64,000 nt of DNA from Hymenobacter sp. BT18 (GCF_012273015.1 NZ_CP050954.1:3636001-3700000), one strand, 5' to 3'. Positions 15,763-25,126 are shown, numbered from the stretch's first letter. The notes: generated from the sequence alone by a model not told the origin. Translations and numbers: made by a program.

Positions 15763-15793
15763 TTGAATGCGAGCGGAAATACCCCTACTTTTG
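15763..15793 (+). promoter_or_regulatory. Promoter pointing toward mutL (TTG-N20-TACTTTTG)
   Basis: TTG at 15763-15765 and TACTTTTG at 15786-15793 have the Bacteroidota -33/-7 layout with 20-base spacing. The mutL ATG is 232 bases further on, so the leader would be long. Confidence 0.55.
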
Positions 15794-15922
15794 CCAGCAC
15801 TGAAAAGTTCCCGCCGGGGCGGCTGTTTACCCTTTGGCGCCACGCCAAACTTCCCGGTAAACGCGCTTCTCACTGCCCCAAATCGGGCCTCCGACCGATA
15901 CCCTACGGGTACAGGCTGACCG

Positions 15923-15930
15923 CAAACTTA
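15923..15930 (-). promoter_or_regulatory. Candidate -7 box (TAAGTTTG) toward the GH3 gene
   Basis: Exact TAnnTTTG match on the minus strand about 185 bases before the GH3 start; no -33 match. It would give a leader overlapping the mutL leader on the opposite strand. Confidence 0.3.
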
Positions 15931-16025
15931 CGGATAATTTCCCGGGGCTGGACGCGTTGAATATCGTGCCAGTTGAATTTTTTTTCGGTAACCCGTTCAT
16001 TTTCAAGCCTAGTTTTTTCTTTCGC

Positions 16026-18008
16026 ATGCCCGATGTTATCCAGCTCTTACCCGAATACCTGGCCAACCAGATTGCCGCTGGCGAGGTGGTGCAGCGGCCG
16101 GCTTCGGTAGTGAAAGAGCTGCTCGAAAATGCCGTTGATGCCAACGCTACCCAGGTGCAGCTTATTGTGAAGGACGCCGGCAAGCAACTGGTGCAGGTGG
16201 TCGACAATGGCGCCGGCATGAGCCCCACCGATGCCCGCATGAGCCTGGAACGCCACGCCACCAGTAAAATCCGCACCACCGACGACCTGTTCCGCATCCG
16301 CACGCTGGGGTTCCGGGGCGAGGCCCTGGCTTCCATTGCCGCCGTGGCCCAGGTGGAGCTGCGCACCAAGCAGCGCGACCAGGACACAGGGTCCCTGTTG
16401 TTGGTGGAAGGCTCCCAGATCAGCAGCCAGCAGCCCGTGGCCTGCCCCGATGGCACCAGCATCAGCGTGAAGAACCTGTTCTTCAATGTACCGGCGCGGC
16501 GTAACTTTTTGAAAAGCAATGCGGTGGAGATGCGCCACATCTTGGACGAGTTTCAGCATGTAGCGCTGGCGAATCCGCAGATTACGTTTTCGCTCTACCA
16601 GAATGAATTGGAGGTATTCAACCTGCCGGCTGGGAAGCTAAGTCAGCGCATTGTGGCCGTGCTCGGTAATTCCTACAAAGAGCAATTGGCTCAGGTAGAA
16701 GAAGTGACGCCCTTTATTGCCGTGCGCGGGTTCATTGGTAAGCCGGAGTCGGCCAAAAAAAGCCGGGGCGACCAGTTCTTCTTCGTCAACAACCGGTTTA
16801 TTCGCTCGGCTTACCTCAACCACGCCGTGCTTACGGCCTACGAGGGCCTGCTGCCCAAAGACACGCACCCGTTTTACGTGCTGTTTCTGGAACTCGACCC
16901 CAAGACCATTGACATCAACGTGCATCCTACGAAGACGGAAATCAAGTTTGAGGACGAGAAAACCGTGTATGCCATTGTGCGGGCCGCCGTGAAGCAGAGC
17001 CTGGGGTTGCACAACATGGCGCCCTCTCTGGACTTCGACGGCGACGTGAACTTCGCACCTATTCAGCCCCTGCGCCTTTCGGGGAACGAGCGGAGCTCCT
17101 TCGACCCCGACGATGCTCCCCGCGATGCCCTGGCTTCGGCCGCGGCCCGGGCGGCTGGCAGCAAAGCCTCTCCCCGCGACAAAAATGCCCGCCCTGATGC
17201 CTACGAGCGGCAGATTCCGCCCCGGCCCACGGAGCAGGCCAAACGCGAGCTGGAGGAGTTTTACAAAGCCCTGGGTCAGGTGAGCGTGCCCGATGTGGAG
17301 CACGAAGCCACGGCTAAGGGCGTGCTGGTACCCTCGGCTGTGGCGTTTACGGCGGCGCAGGCCGTGCCCCCAGAGCTGCCCGTGACCCCGGCGGCGGCTC
17401 CCGCGCCCCAACTGCCCCTGCGCGACACCGGTGGCCCCGGCCACAAGGTGCTGCAGGTGCACCAGCAGTACTTGCTGGTACCGGTAAAATCGGGGATGAT
17501 GCTGATTGACCAGGTAGCGGCGCGGGAACGGATTCTGTACGAGCAATACGCTGCCGAGCTGGAGCGCGAAAACGGTGCTTCCCAGACCCTGCTCTTTCCG
17601 CGCACCGTCACCTTCACGCCCCAGGACTTTGCCGTGTTGCTGGAGCTGACTGAAACCTTGCAGGCGTTGGGCTTCCGCTTCTCCGAGTTTGGCAAACATA
17701 CTATTGCCGTGGAGGGCATTCCGGCTGATGTACCTGCCCGGCACGAAAAGGAGCTGCTGGAAGGCCTGATCGAGCAGTTTCGAACCCACGCCGGGCCGGT
17801 GAAGCTGGACCGCCGTGAGCAGGTGGCCCGGGCGCTGGCGCGGCGGGTGGCGGGCAGCGCCGGGCAGGTGCGCCTCTCCGAAGTGGAAATGAACGCCCTC
17901 GTGGATCGGCTGTTTGCCTGCCAAGTGCCCAACTACGCCCCCGATGGCCGCCGCACCCTGGTGTTGATGGAATTGGGGCAGCTCCAGGATTTGTTTCGCC
18001 GCCCCTGA
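16026..18008 (+). CDS. mutL: DNA mismatch repair protein MutL
   Basis: A 660-residue GHKL ATPase that couples MutS mismatch recognition to downstream repair. I chose the ATG at 16026 (MPDVIQLLPEYLANQIAAGE), because the family begins there; an earlier in-frame ATG adds 23 unrelated residues. ATPase motifs ELLENAVDA, DNGAGM and RTLGFRGEALASIA are intact. A Pro/Ala-rich linker spans about 360-470. In the C-terminal domain the place of the DQHA-x2-E-x4-E endonuclease motif reads DQVAARERILYE from Asp495, so the metal-binding His is Val, and CPHGRP reads APDGRR. Nicking activity is therefore doubtful. Two rhomboid genes follow. Confidence 0.95.
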   Translation: MPDVIQLLPEYLANQIAAGEVVQRPASVVKELLENAVDANATQVQLIVKDAGKQLVQVVDNGAGMSPTDARMSLERHATSKIRTTDDLFRIRTLGFRGEALASIAAVAQVELRTKQRDQDTGSLLLVEGSQISSQQPVACPDGTSISVKNLFFNVPARRNFLKSNAVEMRHILDEFQHVALANPQITFSLYQNELEVFNLPAGKLSQRIVAVLGNSYKEQLAQVEEVTPFIAVRGFIGKPESAKKSRGDQFFFVNNRFIRSAYLNHAVLTAYEGLLPKDTHPFYVLFLELDPKTIDINVHPTKTEIKFEDEKTVYAIVRAAVKQSLGLHNMAPSLDFDGDVNFAPIQPLRLSGNERSSFDPDDAPRDALASAAARAAGSKASPRDKNARPDAYERQIPPRPTEQAKRELEEFYKALGQVSVPDVEHEATAKGVLVPSAVAFTAAQAVPPELPVTPAAAPAPQLPLRDTGGPGHKVLQVHQQYLLVPVKSGMMLIDQVAARERILYEQYAAELERENGASQTLLFPRTVTFTPQDFAVLLELTETLQALGFRFSEFGKHTIAVEGIPADVPARHEKELLEGLIEQFRTHAGPVKLDRREQVARALARRVAGSAGQVRLSEVEMNALVDRLFACQVPNYAPDGRRTLVLMELGQLQDLFRRP

Positions 18009-18084
18009 TACTTTCGCTTCGCGGGCGGCGCTGAGGCCACCTTTTCCGTACAACCCGCGTCTATTTCGTTCGTCCCTGCTGCCT

Positions 18085-18870
18085 ATGTTTCGCATCACCC
18101 CGGTTGTCCGGAACCTCATTCTGATTAATGTGCTCCTGTTTTTCCTGCAGGGCATGTTTCCCGAGCTCACTGTGTATGGCTCCCTGCATCCCATTGGTTC
18201 GTCTCTGCTCTACCCCTGGCAGTTTGTAACCTACATGTTTCTGCACGGCGGACTTGGACACTTGTTTTCCAACATGATTACCCTGCTGTTTTTCGGCGCC
18301 TCGCTGGAAGACGTCTGGGGCGGTAAGAAACTCGTTACGTTCTGGCTTATCTGCGGCCTGGGGGCCGGCATCCTTTACCAGGGGGTGCGTTACTACGAGC
18401 TGCGGGAAATGAACGAAAGCCGGTTGGCCTTTCACGAGCAGCCCTCGGGCGTAGCCTTTGCCGAGTTTTTTCGGGAACACGTGCCGCAAGCTGGCGAGTC
18501 GTACGCTCTGGTAGCGCGGCAGATGCAGAAAACCCCCGACGATGCGCAGTTGATGGAGGGCGCGAAGCAAACAGTGGACGCCATTTACCGCCAGGCCATG
18601 GATAGCCCGCAAAGTGGCATGCTGGGAGCCTCGGGGGCCGTGTTCGGTATTCTCTTCGCGCTGGCGTACCTATTTCCCAACCAGAAGATGTTTATTTTTC
18701 CGTTGCCAATTCCCATCAGCATCTGGCTGTACGTTTTCTTGTTTACGGCCTATGAACTCTGGAAAGGCATCCACCCCACGCCGGGCGACAACGTAGCCCA
18801 CTTTGCCCACCTGGGCGGAATGCTCGTTGGGTTCATCGTGTTAAAAGTCTGGGAACGACGCGGGGTTTAG
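18085..18870 (+). CDS. Rhomboid family intramembrane serine protease (first copy)
   Basis: A 261-residue multi-helix inner-membrane protease. The catalytic serine is in GASGAVFG (GxSG) and the histidine in VAHFAHLGGMLVG, so the Ser-His dyad is present. The LFSNMITLLFFGASLEDVWG region matches the conserved Asn-containing helix 2. A polar insert of about 80 residues (roughly 100-175) lies before the catalytic helix, larger than in GlpG. A second rhomboid gene follows 40 bases downstream. Substrates are unknown. Confidence 0.93.
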   Translation: MFRITPVVRNLILINVLLFFLQGMFPELTVYGSLHPIGSSLLYPWQFVTYMFLHGGLGHLFSNMITLLFFGASLEDVWGGKKLVTFWLICGLGAGILYQGVRYYELREMNESRLAFHEQPSGVAFAEFFREHVPQAGESYALVARQMQKTPDDAQLMEGAKQTVDAIYRQAMDSPQSGMLGASGAVFGILFALAYLFPNQKMFIFPLPIPISIWLYVFLFTAYELWKGIHPTPGDNVAHFAHLGGMLVGFIVLKVWERRGV

Positions 18871-18910
18871 TGCTTGCCTGGTGTCGTTTGTATTTACTGC
18901 CCTACCACCC

Positions 18911-19798
18911 ATGAGTATATTCCAAGACATCCGCACCGCCTTCAGCCGCCGCGACAACGCCCTTAATCAGCTGCTGCTGATCAACGTGCTGGTGTTTGTG
19001 GCCTTCCTGCTGTTTCGTACGATAATCTTCCTGGCTACTCAGAACCGGCAGGGGCATATGCCAGTGCTAGAATGGCTGGCATTGCCCTCGGTGCCCGGGA
19101 CCTTGCTCACCCGCCCGTGGACGCTGCTCACCTACAGCTTCATCCACTTCGATTTCTTTCATATCCTGTTCAACCTGCTGAACCTGTACTGGTTTGGGGC
19201 GCTGGTGCGCGAGTACCTCGGCGACCGGCGCCTAGTAAGCCTGTATGTGCTTGGGGCACTGGCCGGTGCTGCTCTGTACCTGCTAGCGTTCAATCTGCTG
19301 CCTGTATTCCGGGGCACGCCGGCCATCCTCTATGGGGCTTCAGCCAGCGTTACGGCCGTTATTTTAGCTGCGGCTACGCTGTTGCCTGATTTTACGTTCA
19401 GCATCATCTTGCTGGGCCCCGTGCGCATCAAGTACATTGCTGCCGTACTGGTCATTGTTTCCATTGCGGGCGTCAATGGCGGCAATCCGGGGGGAGAAAT
19501 AGCCCACATCGGTGGGGCTATACTGGGCTACTTTTTTATCAAACAGCTCCAGCGTGGGCGCGACCTGGGCCGCCCCGTGCAGGCCGTTGGCGACTGGGTA
19601 GGCCGACTGGTAACGGGGCGCCCCAACCTGCGCGTTACGCACCGCAGCCGCCCGGTAGAGTCGACTACAAAAGCTACTGGCCCCCGCAAGCCCGGCCAGG
19701 AGGAAATCGACCTGATTCTGGATAAGATTTCCCGCTCAGGCTACGAGAGCCTCTCCAAGGAAGAAAAGCAGAAGCTCTTTAAAGCCAGCCAGCAGTAA
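18911..19798 (+). CDS. Rhomboid family protein (second copy) with cytosolic C-terminal domain
   Basis: The start MSIFQDIRTAFSRR at 18911 gives 295 residues; an ATG at 18881 would add only ten. The catalytic serine region reads YGASASVTA, so the serine is kept but the following glycine of GxSG is Ala. The histidine is in IAHIGGAILGYF. After the last helix (~residue 200) a basic linker leads to a small helical domain (QEEIDLILDKISRSGYESLS), as seen on other Bacteroidota rhomboids. It differs clearly from the upstream paralogue, so the pair is old rather than a recent duplication. Confidence 0.9.
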   Translation: MSIFQDIRTAFSRRDNALNQLLLINVLVFVAFLLFRTIIFLATQNRQGHMPVLEWLALPSVPGTLLTRPWTLLTYSFIHFDFFHILFNLLNLYWFGALVREYLGDRRLVSLYVLGALAGAALYLLAFNLLPVFRGTPAILYGASASVTAVILAAATLLPDFTFSIILLGPVRIKYIAAVLVIVSIAGVNGGNPGGEIAHIGGAILGYFFIKQLQRGRDLGRPVQAVGDWVGRLVTGRPNLRVTHRSRPVESTTKATGPRKPGQEEIDLILDKISRSGYESLSKEEKQKLFKASQQ

Positions 19799-19903
19799 AA
19801 ACCGCGTATTGAACAGATAAGCCGGGCGGATAAAACGGATGGGTGCCTGAATTGGTAAAGGTGTTAATACGCCCAGCAGGCCGCTGAAAAAGCTGAGTTA
19901 CTC

Positions 19904-20611
19904 TTACTGGGATAAGTAGTGCTGACGACGCGCCGGGGGTAGCTTTTCAATGGCGTAGCGCAGCATCGTGCGGGGCATAGTGGGAGCGTGGTCAGCCAGA
20001 AACTCTTCCAGAGCGTCCTCGTTGCGCTTGCCTACTTCCCGCAGCATCCAGCCAGTGGCTTTATGAATCAGGTCGTGGCGGTGGGAGAGTAGCTGCTCAG
20101 CCAAGGCAAACGTGTCGGCAAACTGGCCCTTGCGGATGAATGCCAGCGTCGAGACGATGCTCATGCGCTGGCTCCAGAGGTGAGCCTCTGCCACCAAGTC
20201 ATACAGCGGCTCCCGGTCCTGCGTGAGCAGGTAGCCACCCACAATGGTTGGGCAGGTCACATCCACCAAATCCCAGTTATTGATAAACCGCCGGTTCAGC
20301 AGATACCGCTCATAAATAGCCTGCCGCCCGGCGGGCCCAACCTTGGCAAACTGCAGCGTCCAGATGATAAGGCCAATGGAGCGGCAGTCGTGCCAGGGAT
20401 TCTGCACCAGCTGCTCCACATCCGGCAAGGGCAGGCTCCGAAACTCCCGCGCCAGCCGCCGCTGCTGGGGCATGGAAAGTCCCAGGAACTGGTCGCCTTC
20501 GCCGTACTGCCCGGGGCCGGTCTGAAAAAAGCGTGCTACCGCTATTGCCCGTGTTGGGTCGGCCAGGGAGTGAATGCGGGCTAGCAGGTCGGCGCCAGTA
20601 GGATGAGACAT
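19904..20611 (-). CDS. DNA alkylation repair protein, AlkD-like
   Basis: A 235-residue all-alpha HEAT-like repeat glycosylase that removes bulky or charged N3/N7-alkyl purines. Recognisable family segments are GLSMPQQRRLAREFRSLPL, HDCRSIGLIIW, INNWDLVDVTCPTIVGGYL (the WDLVD stretch carries the conserved Trp and Asp) and KATGWMLREVGKRNEDALE. Length is normal for AlkD (about 230). It lies downstream of mdh on the same strand but a strong terminator separates them, so it likely has its own promoter. Confidence 0.92.
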   Translation of the reverse strand: MSHPTGADLLARIHSLADPTRAIAVARFFQTGPGQYGEGDQFLGLSMPQQRRLAREFRSLPLPDVEQLVQNPWHDCRSIGLIIWTLQFAKVGPAGRQAIYERYLLNRRFINNWDLVDVTCPTIVGGYLLTQDREPLYDLVAEAHLWSQRMSIVSTLAFIRKGQFADTFALAEQLLSHRHDLIHKATGWMLREVGKRNEDALEEFLADHAPTMPRTMLRYAIEKLPPARRQHYLSQ

Positions 20612-20666
20612 GGTTTTATGGGACGTATTGAGAAAGTTAGAGCCTAAGCGCCTGTACCAGAGTTTT

Positions 20667-20705
20667 CACAAAAAAAGCTTCCCCGTTGAGGAAGCTTTTT
20701 TTGTG
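20667..20705 (-). terminator. Terminator after mdh
   Basis: Perfect 16-base arms, CACAAAAAAAGCTTCC and its complement, around a 7-base loop. On the minus strand the stem ends in a T-run. It lies between mdh and the AlkD-like gene. Confidence 0.88.
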
Positions 20706-20724
20706 GATGGCAGCCGGGTAGTGG

Positions 20725-21666
20725 CTACGCGGAGGCTTTGCCCATGTTGTCGAGGGCGTCCATTACTTCTTTTACGTGGCCGCGGGAAGTTTCCAGCAGG
20801 GCCTTTTCGTCGTCGTTGAGCTGCAGCTCAATTACTTTCTCAATGCCGCTTTTGCCCAGGATAACCGGAGCGCCCAGGTACACGCCGTCGATGCCGTACT
20901 CGCCTTTCAGCTCGATGCACACGGGGAACACGCGGCGCTGGTCGCGCACAATGGCTTCTACCATCTGGGCCGCAGCGGCGCCGGGAGCGTACCAGGCCGA
21001 GGTGCCCATCAGCTTCACCAGCTCACCGCCACCTACGGCCGTGCGCTGCACAATGGCGTCGAGCTCGGCCTTGCCGATCAGCTCGGTTACGGGGATGCCG
21101 CCCACGGTGGTGTAGCGGGGCAGGGGCACCATGGTGTCGCCGTGGCCACCCATGAGTACCGCCTGAATGTCTTTGGGGCTCACGTTCAGCGCTTCAGCCA
21201 GGAAGGCGCGGTAGCGGGCCGTGTCCAAGATGCCGGCCATGCCAAACACCTTCTCGCGGGGTAGGCCTGAAGTGAGGTGCGCCTGGTAGGTCATCACGTC
21301 CAGCGGGTTCGACACCACGATGATGATGGTGTTGGGCGAGTACTTCACCACCTGCTCCGTTACCGACTTCACGATGCCGGCATTCACCGAAATCAGGTCG
21401 TCGCGGCTCATGCCGGGCTTGCGGGGCAGACCCGAGGTAATAACTACCACGTCGGAGTCGGCGGTGCGGGCGTAGTCGTTGGTGACGCCCACGGTGCGGG
21501 AGTCGTAGCCAATGATGGGGGCTTTCTGCCAGATGTCAAGCGCTTTGCCTTCGGCAATGCCTTCCTTGATGTCAACGAGGATGATTTCGTTGGCAATTTC
21601 GCGGGTGGCCAGTACATCGGCGCAGGTTGCGCCTACGTTGCCGGCTCCAACTACGGTAACTTTCAT
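20725..21666 (-). CDS. mdh: Malate dehydrogenase (LDH-like type)
   Basis: A 313-residue NAD-dependent enzyme converting malate and oxaloacetate in the TCA cycle. The NAD motif is VVGAGNVGA at residues 5-13. The substrate loop GLPRKPGMSRDDL carries the Arg pair that selects malate over lactate, and the catalytic His lies in MGGHGDTMVPL. It is the homotetrameric, LDH-like form usual in Bacteroidota. It is monocistronic with a strong terminator downstream. Confidence 0.96.
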   Translation of the reverse strand: MKVTVVGAGNVGATCADVLATREIANEIILVDIKEGIAEGKALDIWQKAPIIGYDSRTVGVTNDYARTADSDVVVITSGLPRKPGMSRDDLISVNAGIVKSVTEQVVKYSPNTIIIVVSNPLDVMTYQAHLTSGLPREKVFGMAGILDTARYRAFLAEALNVSPKDIQAVLMGGHGDTMVPLPRYTTVGGIPVTELIGKAELDAIVQRTAVGGGELVKLMGTSAWYAPGAAAAQMVEAIVRDQRRVFPVCIELKGEYGIDGVYLGAPVILGKSGIEKVIELQLNDDEKALLETSRGHVKEVMDALDNMGKASA

Positions 21667-21819
21667 CAGTGGATGGAATTGGGGTGAACGTGTGGGATGG
21701 GCGTAAAGCTAAGCCATAGAAGTGAGAAGGTGAGCCATGAGAAGGGAGACTTTTATGCTGGCGACCTTACGCGTGGCACAAAGTCTCATATCTAACTTCT
21801 CCCCTCCGACATCTGACAC

Positions 21820-23148
21820 CTACATCCGCTTTACCATCAGCACCCGCTCGGTTTCTTCGGTCACCTTAAATCGGTCGTCGGGCCGGAAACCGATAACCCA
21901 GGCAATTTTGCCGTCGGCGGAGCAGAGCACCTGCACGTTGTCTTTCAGGTTAAGGGGCACTTTCTGGTCAATAAGGAAGTCAGAGAGCTTCTTTTTGCCT
22001 TTCATGCCGATGGGCATAAACCAGTCACCTTCCTGCCAGGCACGTACCGTGAGCGGAAACTTGAGCACATCGGCATCCAGGGCAGCTACGGCTTTGCCTT
22101 TCGGGACTTCGTAGCCCTCGACTATTTCGTGCAACTCGGTGCGCAGGTGCAGTCCATCTATTTTCAAGGTTTCCTGCCCGGCCTGCAGCTGGTGCGTGCC
22201 GAACTTCTGGAGCTTACGCGGCGTGATGACCAGCTGGTCGCGGTCCTTCACTAGCTGATGCGTGGGCGAATCGAAGCGGCGGCCCGGCTCGGCCCCAAAG
22301 CTTTGTACAATGTCTTTGGTAACCAGATACGAGAAGCCGAAGGGCCGCAGCAGCTCGTGCAGCACCACGGCGGTGGCGGCGGTTTTCTGCAGCAGCCGGA
22401 TGTCGAGGTAAGTGGCGTCCGGCTCCTGACGCTGGGCCTGGGTAGCGGTTTCCTCCACGTAGCGGCGCACAATTTCCTCGGCCGCACCCACCCGCTCGGC
22501 CGTCACGCTCATGGTCTGGTCGAGGTTGGGGTTGATGTCGCGCAGCACGGGCAGCACCTCCAGGCGCAGGCGGTTGCGCTGGTACACCGGCGAGTCGTTG
22601 CTGGCATCTTCGCGCCAGAGCAGGCGGTTTTCTACCACGTAGTCGTAGAGGTCGGGCTTGCTCACGGCCAGCAGGGGACGCACCAAGTGGCCGTTTTTGG
22701 GACGGATGCCGTGCAGGCCCGCCAGGCCGGTGCCGTGCGTGAGGTTGAGCAGCATGGTCTCGGCTGTGTCGCGCTGGTGGTGGGCGGTGGCAATGGCCGC
22801 GTAGCCCTGCTGCTGCCGAATTCGCTCAAACCACTCGTAGCGCAGGGAGCGGGCGGCCATCTGGGTGGAAATACCTTCCTGCTCAGCAAACTTCTTGGTC
22901 TGGAAAAACTCCACGAAATAAGGCGCCTCGTACTGCTTGGCCAGCTTGCGCACAAACTGCTCGTCGGCGTCAGCTTCCTCGGCGCGCAGCCCGAAGTGGC
23001 AGTGCGCTACCCCGAACTTCACGCCCAGCCGGTGCAGCACGTCGGCCAGCACCACCGAGTCGAGGCCCCCGCTGACGGCTACCAGCAGCTGGTCGGTAGG
23101 GGAGAAAAGGGCGTTTTGATCTATGAACTGTTGAATCCGGTCGAGCAT
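21820..23148 (-). CDS. tilS: tRNA(Ile)-lysidine synthetase TilS
   Basis: A 442-residue enzyme that converts C34 of tRNA-Ile(CAU) to lysidine so that it reads AUA. The ATP pyrophosphatase motif AVSGGLDSVVLADVL at about residues 24-38 is diagnostic, followed by AHHQRDTAETMLLNL. A C-terminal domain (from ~370) carries the KKLSDFLIDQKVP segment found in full-length TilS. The start MLDRIQQFIDQN is conserved. It faces away from the OstA-like gene, with a 207-base shared upstream region. Confidence 0.95.
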   Translation of the reverse strand: MLDRIQQFIDQNALFSPTDQLLVAVSGGLDSVVLADVLHRLGVKFGVAHCHFGLRAEEADADEQFVRKLAKQYEAPYFVEFFQTKKFAEQEGISTQMAARSLRYEWFERIRQQQGYAAIATAHHQRDTAETMLLNLTHGTGLAGLHGIRPKNGHLVRPLLAVSKPDLYDYVVENRLLWREDASNDSPVYQRNRLRLEVLPVLRDINPNLDQTMSVTAERVGAAEEIVRRYVEETATQAQRQEPDATYLDIRLLQKTAATAVVLHELLRPFGFSYLVTKDIVQSFGAEPGRRFDSPTHQLVKDRDQLVITPRKLQKFGTHQLQAGQETLKIDGLHLRTELHEIVEGYEVPKGKAVAALDADVLKFPLTVRAWQEGDWFMPIGMKGKKKLSDFLIDQKVPLNLKDNVQVLCSADGKIAWVIGFRPDDRFKVTEETERVLMVKRM

Positions 23149-23340
23149 GGGGTGGCGGGTGGCTGGCAGCTAATGGCTTGGTTGTTGAAGACAGAGCTTC
23201 GAGGGCGCCTGCCTAATAATTCACAAAGAAAGCCGTTATGCCGCTGATAGAAATTAGAGAGGGGCGAAGTCGTCTGACAAATCCGATACGAAAGAAAAGC
23301 CGGTAGCTAACCGCTGCCATACTTACCGCCGGGCCTTCCG

Positions 23341-23348
23341 TACCTTTG
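23341..23348 (+). promoter_or_regulatory. -7 box (TACCTTTG) directly before the OstA-like gene
   Basis: Exact TAnnTTTG match ending 7 bases before the ATG at 23356, so the transcript would be nearly leaderless. No -33 TTG is clear. Confidence 0.55.
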
Positions 23349-23355
23349 CGCTTAA

Positions 23356-25113
23356 ATGTCGTTTTCCAAGCCACTTTTTCTTCTGCTTTTGTTGCTGCTA
23401 CCGGCCCTGGGCTGGGCCCAGCAGCGCCCTATCAACCGGCCTGCTGCCCAGCCCACACCACCCAAGGGGCAGCGGGTGGAGCTGCTGCCGGGTACCCAGG
23501 AGCTGATTGGCGGCACCTTCAACGGCGTCGAAATCCGCAAGCTGATTGGCAACGTGAGCTTCAAGCAAGGCGACACGTTCATGTACTGCGACTCGGCCTA
23601 CCAGTACACCGACCGCAACGCCATTGAGGCGTTCAGCAACGTGCGCATCGTGCAGAACGATACGCTCACCATCACCGGCGACCGGGCCACCTACGACGGC
23701 GACGCCCGCACGGCCCGCATGACGGGCAACGTGGTGATGCGCGACCCGCGTATGACACTCACCACGCCGGTGCTCGACTACGACCTGAACCGCAAGCTGG
23801 CCGTGTACAGCGGCGGTGGCCACCTCACCGACCCCGAAAATACCCTCGACAGCCGCCTGGGCTACTACAACACCGATACGAAAGTGTTCAGCTTCCGGCG
23901 CGACGTGCGGGTGCAAACCAAGGACTACCTCATCACCGGCGACACGCTGCAGTATAATACGGTGTCGAAGGTGGTGTACTTCTTCGGGCCTACGCGCATT
24001 AAAGGGGCCCGCGGCACGCTCTACGCCGAAAACGGCAACTACAACTCCCGCACCCGGGTATCGAACTTTGAGCGCAACGCCAAGATTGAAACTCCGGAGT
24101 ACCTGCTGGGCGGCGACAAGCTGTTCTACGACGAGGCCCGCGAGTACGGCCTGGCTACCGGCCGCGTGTCGATGGTGTCGAAAAAGGACAACCTTACCAT
24201 CCGCGGCGACGTGGGACGCTACTGGCGCGGGCAGGGGCGAGCCAAGCTCTACGGCAGCGCCGTGATGCGCAACATTGCCGACCGTGACACCCTGTACCTG
24301 GCCGCCGATACGCTGGTAAGTGTGGAAAGCAAAGTGCCCAACAAGCCCGGCGGCATCATCTATGCCTATCCCAAGGTGCGCATCTTCCGCCCCGACCTGC
24401 AAGGCCGCTGCGACTCGCTCACCTACAACCGTGCCGACTCGGTTATCTACCTCAACACGCGGCCGGTGCTCTGGAGCGAGAAAAACCAGCTCACGGCCGA
24501 CAGCATGGAGCTGCGCCTGCGCCGGCAGAAAATCGACCAGCTGCGCCTGTATGCCAACTCCTTTATCGTAGGCCAGGACACGCTGCTCAACTTCAACCAA
24601 GTGAAGGGGCGCAACATGGTGGGGTACTTTCAAGCGGGTAAGCTGAAAAAAGTAGACGTGCTTGGCAACGCCGAAAGCCTCTACTATGCTCTTGAAGGCG
24701 ACACCACGCTTACGGGTATGAACAAAGCCGTGAGTGCCACCATGACGCTCCGGTTTTCTCCGGATAGTAAACTGCAGACCATCAGCTTTTTGACCAACCC
24801 CGATGCCAGCTTTATTCCGCCCCATGAGCTCAAGGACGAAGATAAGAAGCTGAAAGGCTTTGCCTGGCGCAGTACGGAACGCCCCACCCGGCGGGGCACG
24901 TTGGGGAAGCATTTCGCCCCCGTGGCCAAAGCCAAACCAAAGTCGAAAGTCAAACCGAAAGCTTCCACCAAATCCCGCGCTACCAAAGCCAAGCCCAAGG
25001 CCAAACCGGCAGCGCTGCCCGCTAAGCCCGCCGCGCCCGCTCCAGCCAGGAAGCCCGGTACCGTAGCTCCGCCGCGCCTGGTAAAGCCCGCCGTGGCCCC
25101 GGCCCGGCGCTAG
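23356..25113 (+). CDS. OstA-like LPS transport protein
   Basis: A 585-residue exported protein with a signal peptide (MSFSKPLFLLLLLLLPALGW then AQQ). From about residue 45 to 480 it is repetitive beta-jellyroll sequence of the OstA/LptA/LptC type, with recurring D...ITGDxxxYD..xxxARMTGNV motifs (ITGDRATYDGDARTARMTGN, then three or four further rounds). The last ~80 residues are a low-complexity Lys/Ala/Pro tail. Relatives in this phylum are annotated OstA-like and are thought to help carry lipopolysaccharide across the periplasm. bamD follows from its own promoter, so two outer-membrane assembly functions sit together. Confidence 0.9.
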   Translation: MSFSKPLFLLLLLLLPALGWAQQRPINRPAAQPTPPKGQRVELLPGTQELIGGTFNGVEIRKLIGNVSFKQGDTFMYCDSAYQYTDRNAIEAFSNVRIVQNDTLTITGDRATYDGDARTARMTGNVVMRDPRMTLTTPVLDYDLNRKLAVYSGGGHLTDPENTLDSRLGYYNTDTKVFSFRRDVRVQTKDYLITGDTLQYNTVSKVVYFFGPTRIKGARGTLYAENGNYNSRTRVSNFERNAKIETPEYLLGGDKLFYDEAREYGLATGRVSMVSKKDNLTIRGDVGRYWRGQGRAKLYGSAVMRNIADRDTLYLAADTLVSVESKVPNKPGGIIYAYPKVRIFRPDLQGRCDSLTYNRADSVIYLNTRPVLWSEKNQLTADSMELRLRRQKIDQLRLYANSFIVGQDTLLNFNQVKGRNMVGYFQAGKLKKVDVLGNAESLYYALEGDTTLTGMNKAVSATMTLRFSPDSKLQTISFLTNPDASFIPPHELKDEDKKLKGFAWRSTERPTRRGTLGKHFAPVAKAKPKSKVKPKASTKSRATKAKPKAKPAALPAKPAAPAPARKPGTVAPPRLVKPAVAPARR

Positions 25114-25126
25114 CACCTCCCGCCGA

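Noticed and set aside
19804..19872. GCGTATT and AATACGC as a terminator between the second rhomboid and the AlkD-like gene
   Set aside because: Seven-base arms 55 bases apart without a T-run are too weak.
23398..25116. A 572-codon open frame antisense to the OstA-like gene
   Set aside because: The sense gene has signal peptide, family repeats and a promoter; the antisense product has none.
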